64,000 nucleotides of DNA from contig NC_134109.1 in assembly GCF_040939455.1 (NCBI RefSeq), forward strand, positions 58,432,001-58,496,000. Direction: 5' to 3'. The translations under genes and the position numbers were made by a program. Source of the stretch: Microcebus murinus. Taxonomy: Eukaryota; Chordata; Mammalia; Primates; Cheirogaleidae. This document shows, piece by piece, positions 63,250 to 64,000 of this stretch (positions within the stretch are counted from its first letter, which is position 1; each line of letters starts with the position of its first letter). Under the pieces are notes generated by a model. The model saw nothing but the letters and a program-made list of their open reading frames with translations. It was not told the DNA's origin and ran no database searches.

Positions 63250-63681
63250 CCGTGTTTCCCTAAAAATAAGACCTACCCATAAAATAAGCCCTAGGAAGAT
63301 TTCTAAGCATTTGAACAATGCTTAGAATTTGAACAATTCTAAGCATTTGAAAATAAGACCTAGTGATGGGCATGGCTACGCAGCATATCTGCACAACCCA
63401 TGCATTTAGTTGGGGAGCAGACGAACACCCCTTCTCGTCTGCCCATCGTGACAGCTACTATCCCACCGGTGACCGGAAAGATGCGGGCAGCCCCACCAAC
63501 AAGGTCGCCACAGACCCTTCCCCCACCCCACCCCTGCCCCCCAGTCAGGTCCTGGCCGTCCTATGCGTGCTGCAACCTGAGGCTTTGAGGGGAAAATAAC
63601 ACATCCCCTGAAAATATGCCCTAGGGTGTCTTCTGAGGAAAAATACATATAAGACCCTGTCTTGTTTTCCGGGAAATACGG
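63250..63681 (-). mobile_element. TA-flanked MITE, copy B (Tc1/mariner-like)
   Basis: 432 bp, with termini CCGTGTTTCCC and GGGAAATACGG in inverted orientation, each next to TA. It is the inverse complement of copy A at 20269-20659: both have the AATAAGAC/GTCTTATT subterminal motifs and the GC-rich core with the 'GGCAGCCCCACCAACAAGG' block. It differs by an extra duplicated and inverted piece (about 63304-63350). Superfamily is inferred from the TA target; no transposase present. Confidence 0.75.
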
Positions 63682-63683
63682 TA

Positions 63684-64000
63684 GCTTGTAAGAAAGCTGT
63701 TAAAACAAATCAGATATCAGGAACTTACTTGCAGAAATATAGTGCAACATTGTAGGATCTAGGAAGTCACCAGCAATTACTCTAGATGTCTCTGACTGCC
63801 CGTCTCTATCTAGGTCTGTCTCTGTCCCCTATTCCTTGTTTTCTGCTATCCCTCTGTCTCTTCCTTGTTTTTCTCCTACACATAACCATCTGTGCATCTA
63901 CTTTATTCTCTTTCTGTGGTCTGGTTTCTCAGAAGGACTTTTCATTTCTGCTTCCTCACACAGGGTGTCAGGTTAGTCCTGTCTCGATAGCCTCAGCTTG
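63684..64000. other. Downstream intergenic DNA
   Basis: Pyrimidine-rich from about 63780 (TCTGTCTCTGTCCCC). No gene recognised. Confidence 0.5.

Overview
The window is nuclear DNA from a strepsirrhine primate, most likely a lemur close to mouse lemurs (Microcebus/Cheirogaleidae). Three signals point there. The Alu elements carry the lemur-type middle segment (the TTAATTGGCCAAC block after the CTACTATAAATAGAAAG stretch). The L1 3' ends are of a non-anthropoid type. There are also several non-autonomous piggyBac copies flanked by TTAA, and lemurs are unusual among primates in having young piggyBac families. Genus is an inference.

The only gene I can support is MBIP (MAP3K12-binding inhibitory protein 1), on the + strand from the start codon at 41956 to the stop at 62367. 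It has nine coding exons, all with GT-AG introns and compatible phases, giving 344 codons. That is the length I recall for human MBIP, and the protein is closely similar throughout. A CpG-rich promoter (about 41725-42260) covers exon 1, and an AATAAA signal at 62827 ends the transcript near 62850. MBIP inhibits the MAP3K12/DLK-JNK branch and is a subunit of the ATAC histone acetyltransferase complex.

Positions 1 to about 41,700 are intergenic. In human, MBIP lies next to the large regulatory desert of NKX2-1 on 14q13.3, with its 5' end facing NKX2-1, so this flank is probably the equivalent of that desert. It holds seven Alu copies, an almost complete but dead antisense L1 (about 22110-29312), a twin-primed (5'-inverted) L1, several L1 3' ends, MaLR-type LTRs, MIR and L2 fragments, a Tigger-type element, a TA-flanked MITE and simple repeats. 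A stretch of about 2.6 kb (10000-12600) lacks obvious repeats and is the best candidate for conserved regulatory DNA.

The 21-kb MBIP gene body has no Alu. Its introns hold MIR/L2, a MER2, another Tigger-type element and three piggyBac MITEs. Two of these MITEs lie in opposite orientation on either side of the 39-nt exon 8, which encodes the basic, nuclear-localisation-like segment. After the gene come a MIR and a second copy of the TA-flanked MITE.

I found no bacterial-type system, CRISPR array, operon or RNA gene. The most interesting points are the inverted piggyBac pair around exon 8, a tandem NAGNAG acceptor at exon 9, a long palindrome at 14033-14072, a template-switch scar inside the second MITE copy, and an intronic hairpin at 46243-46353.
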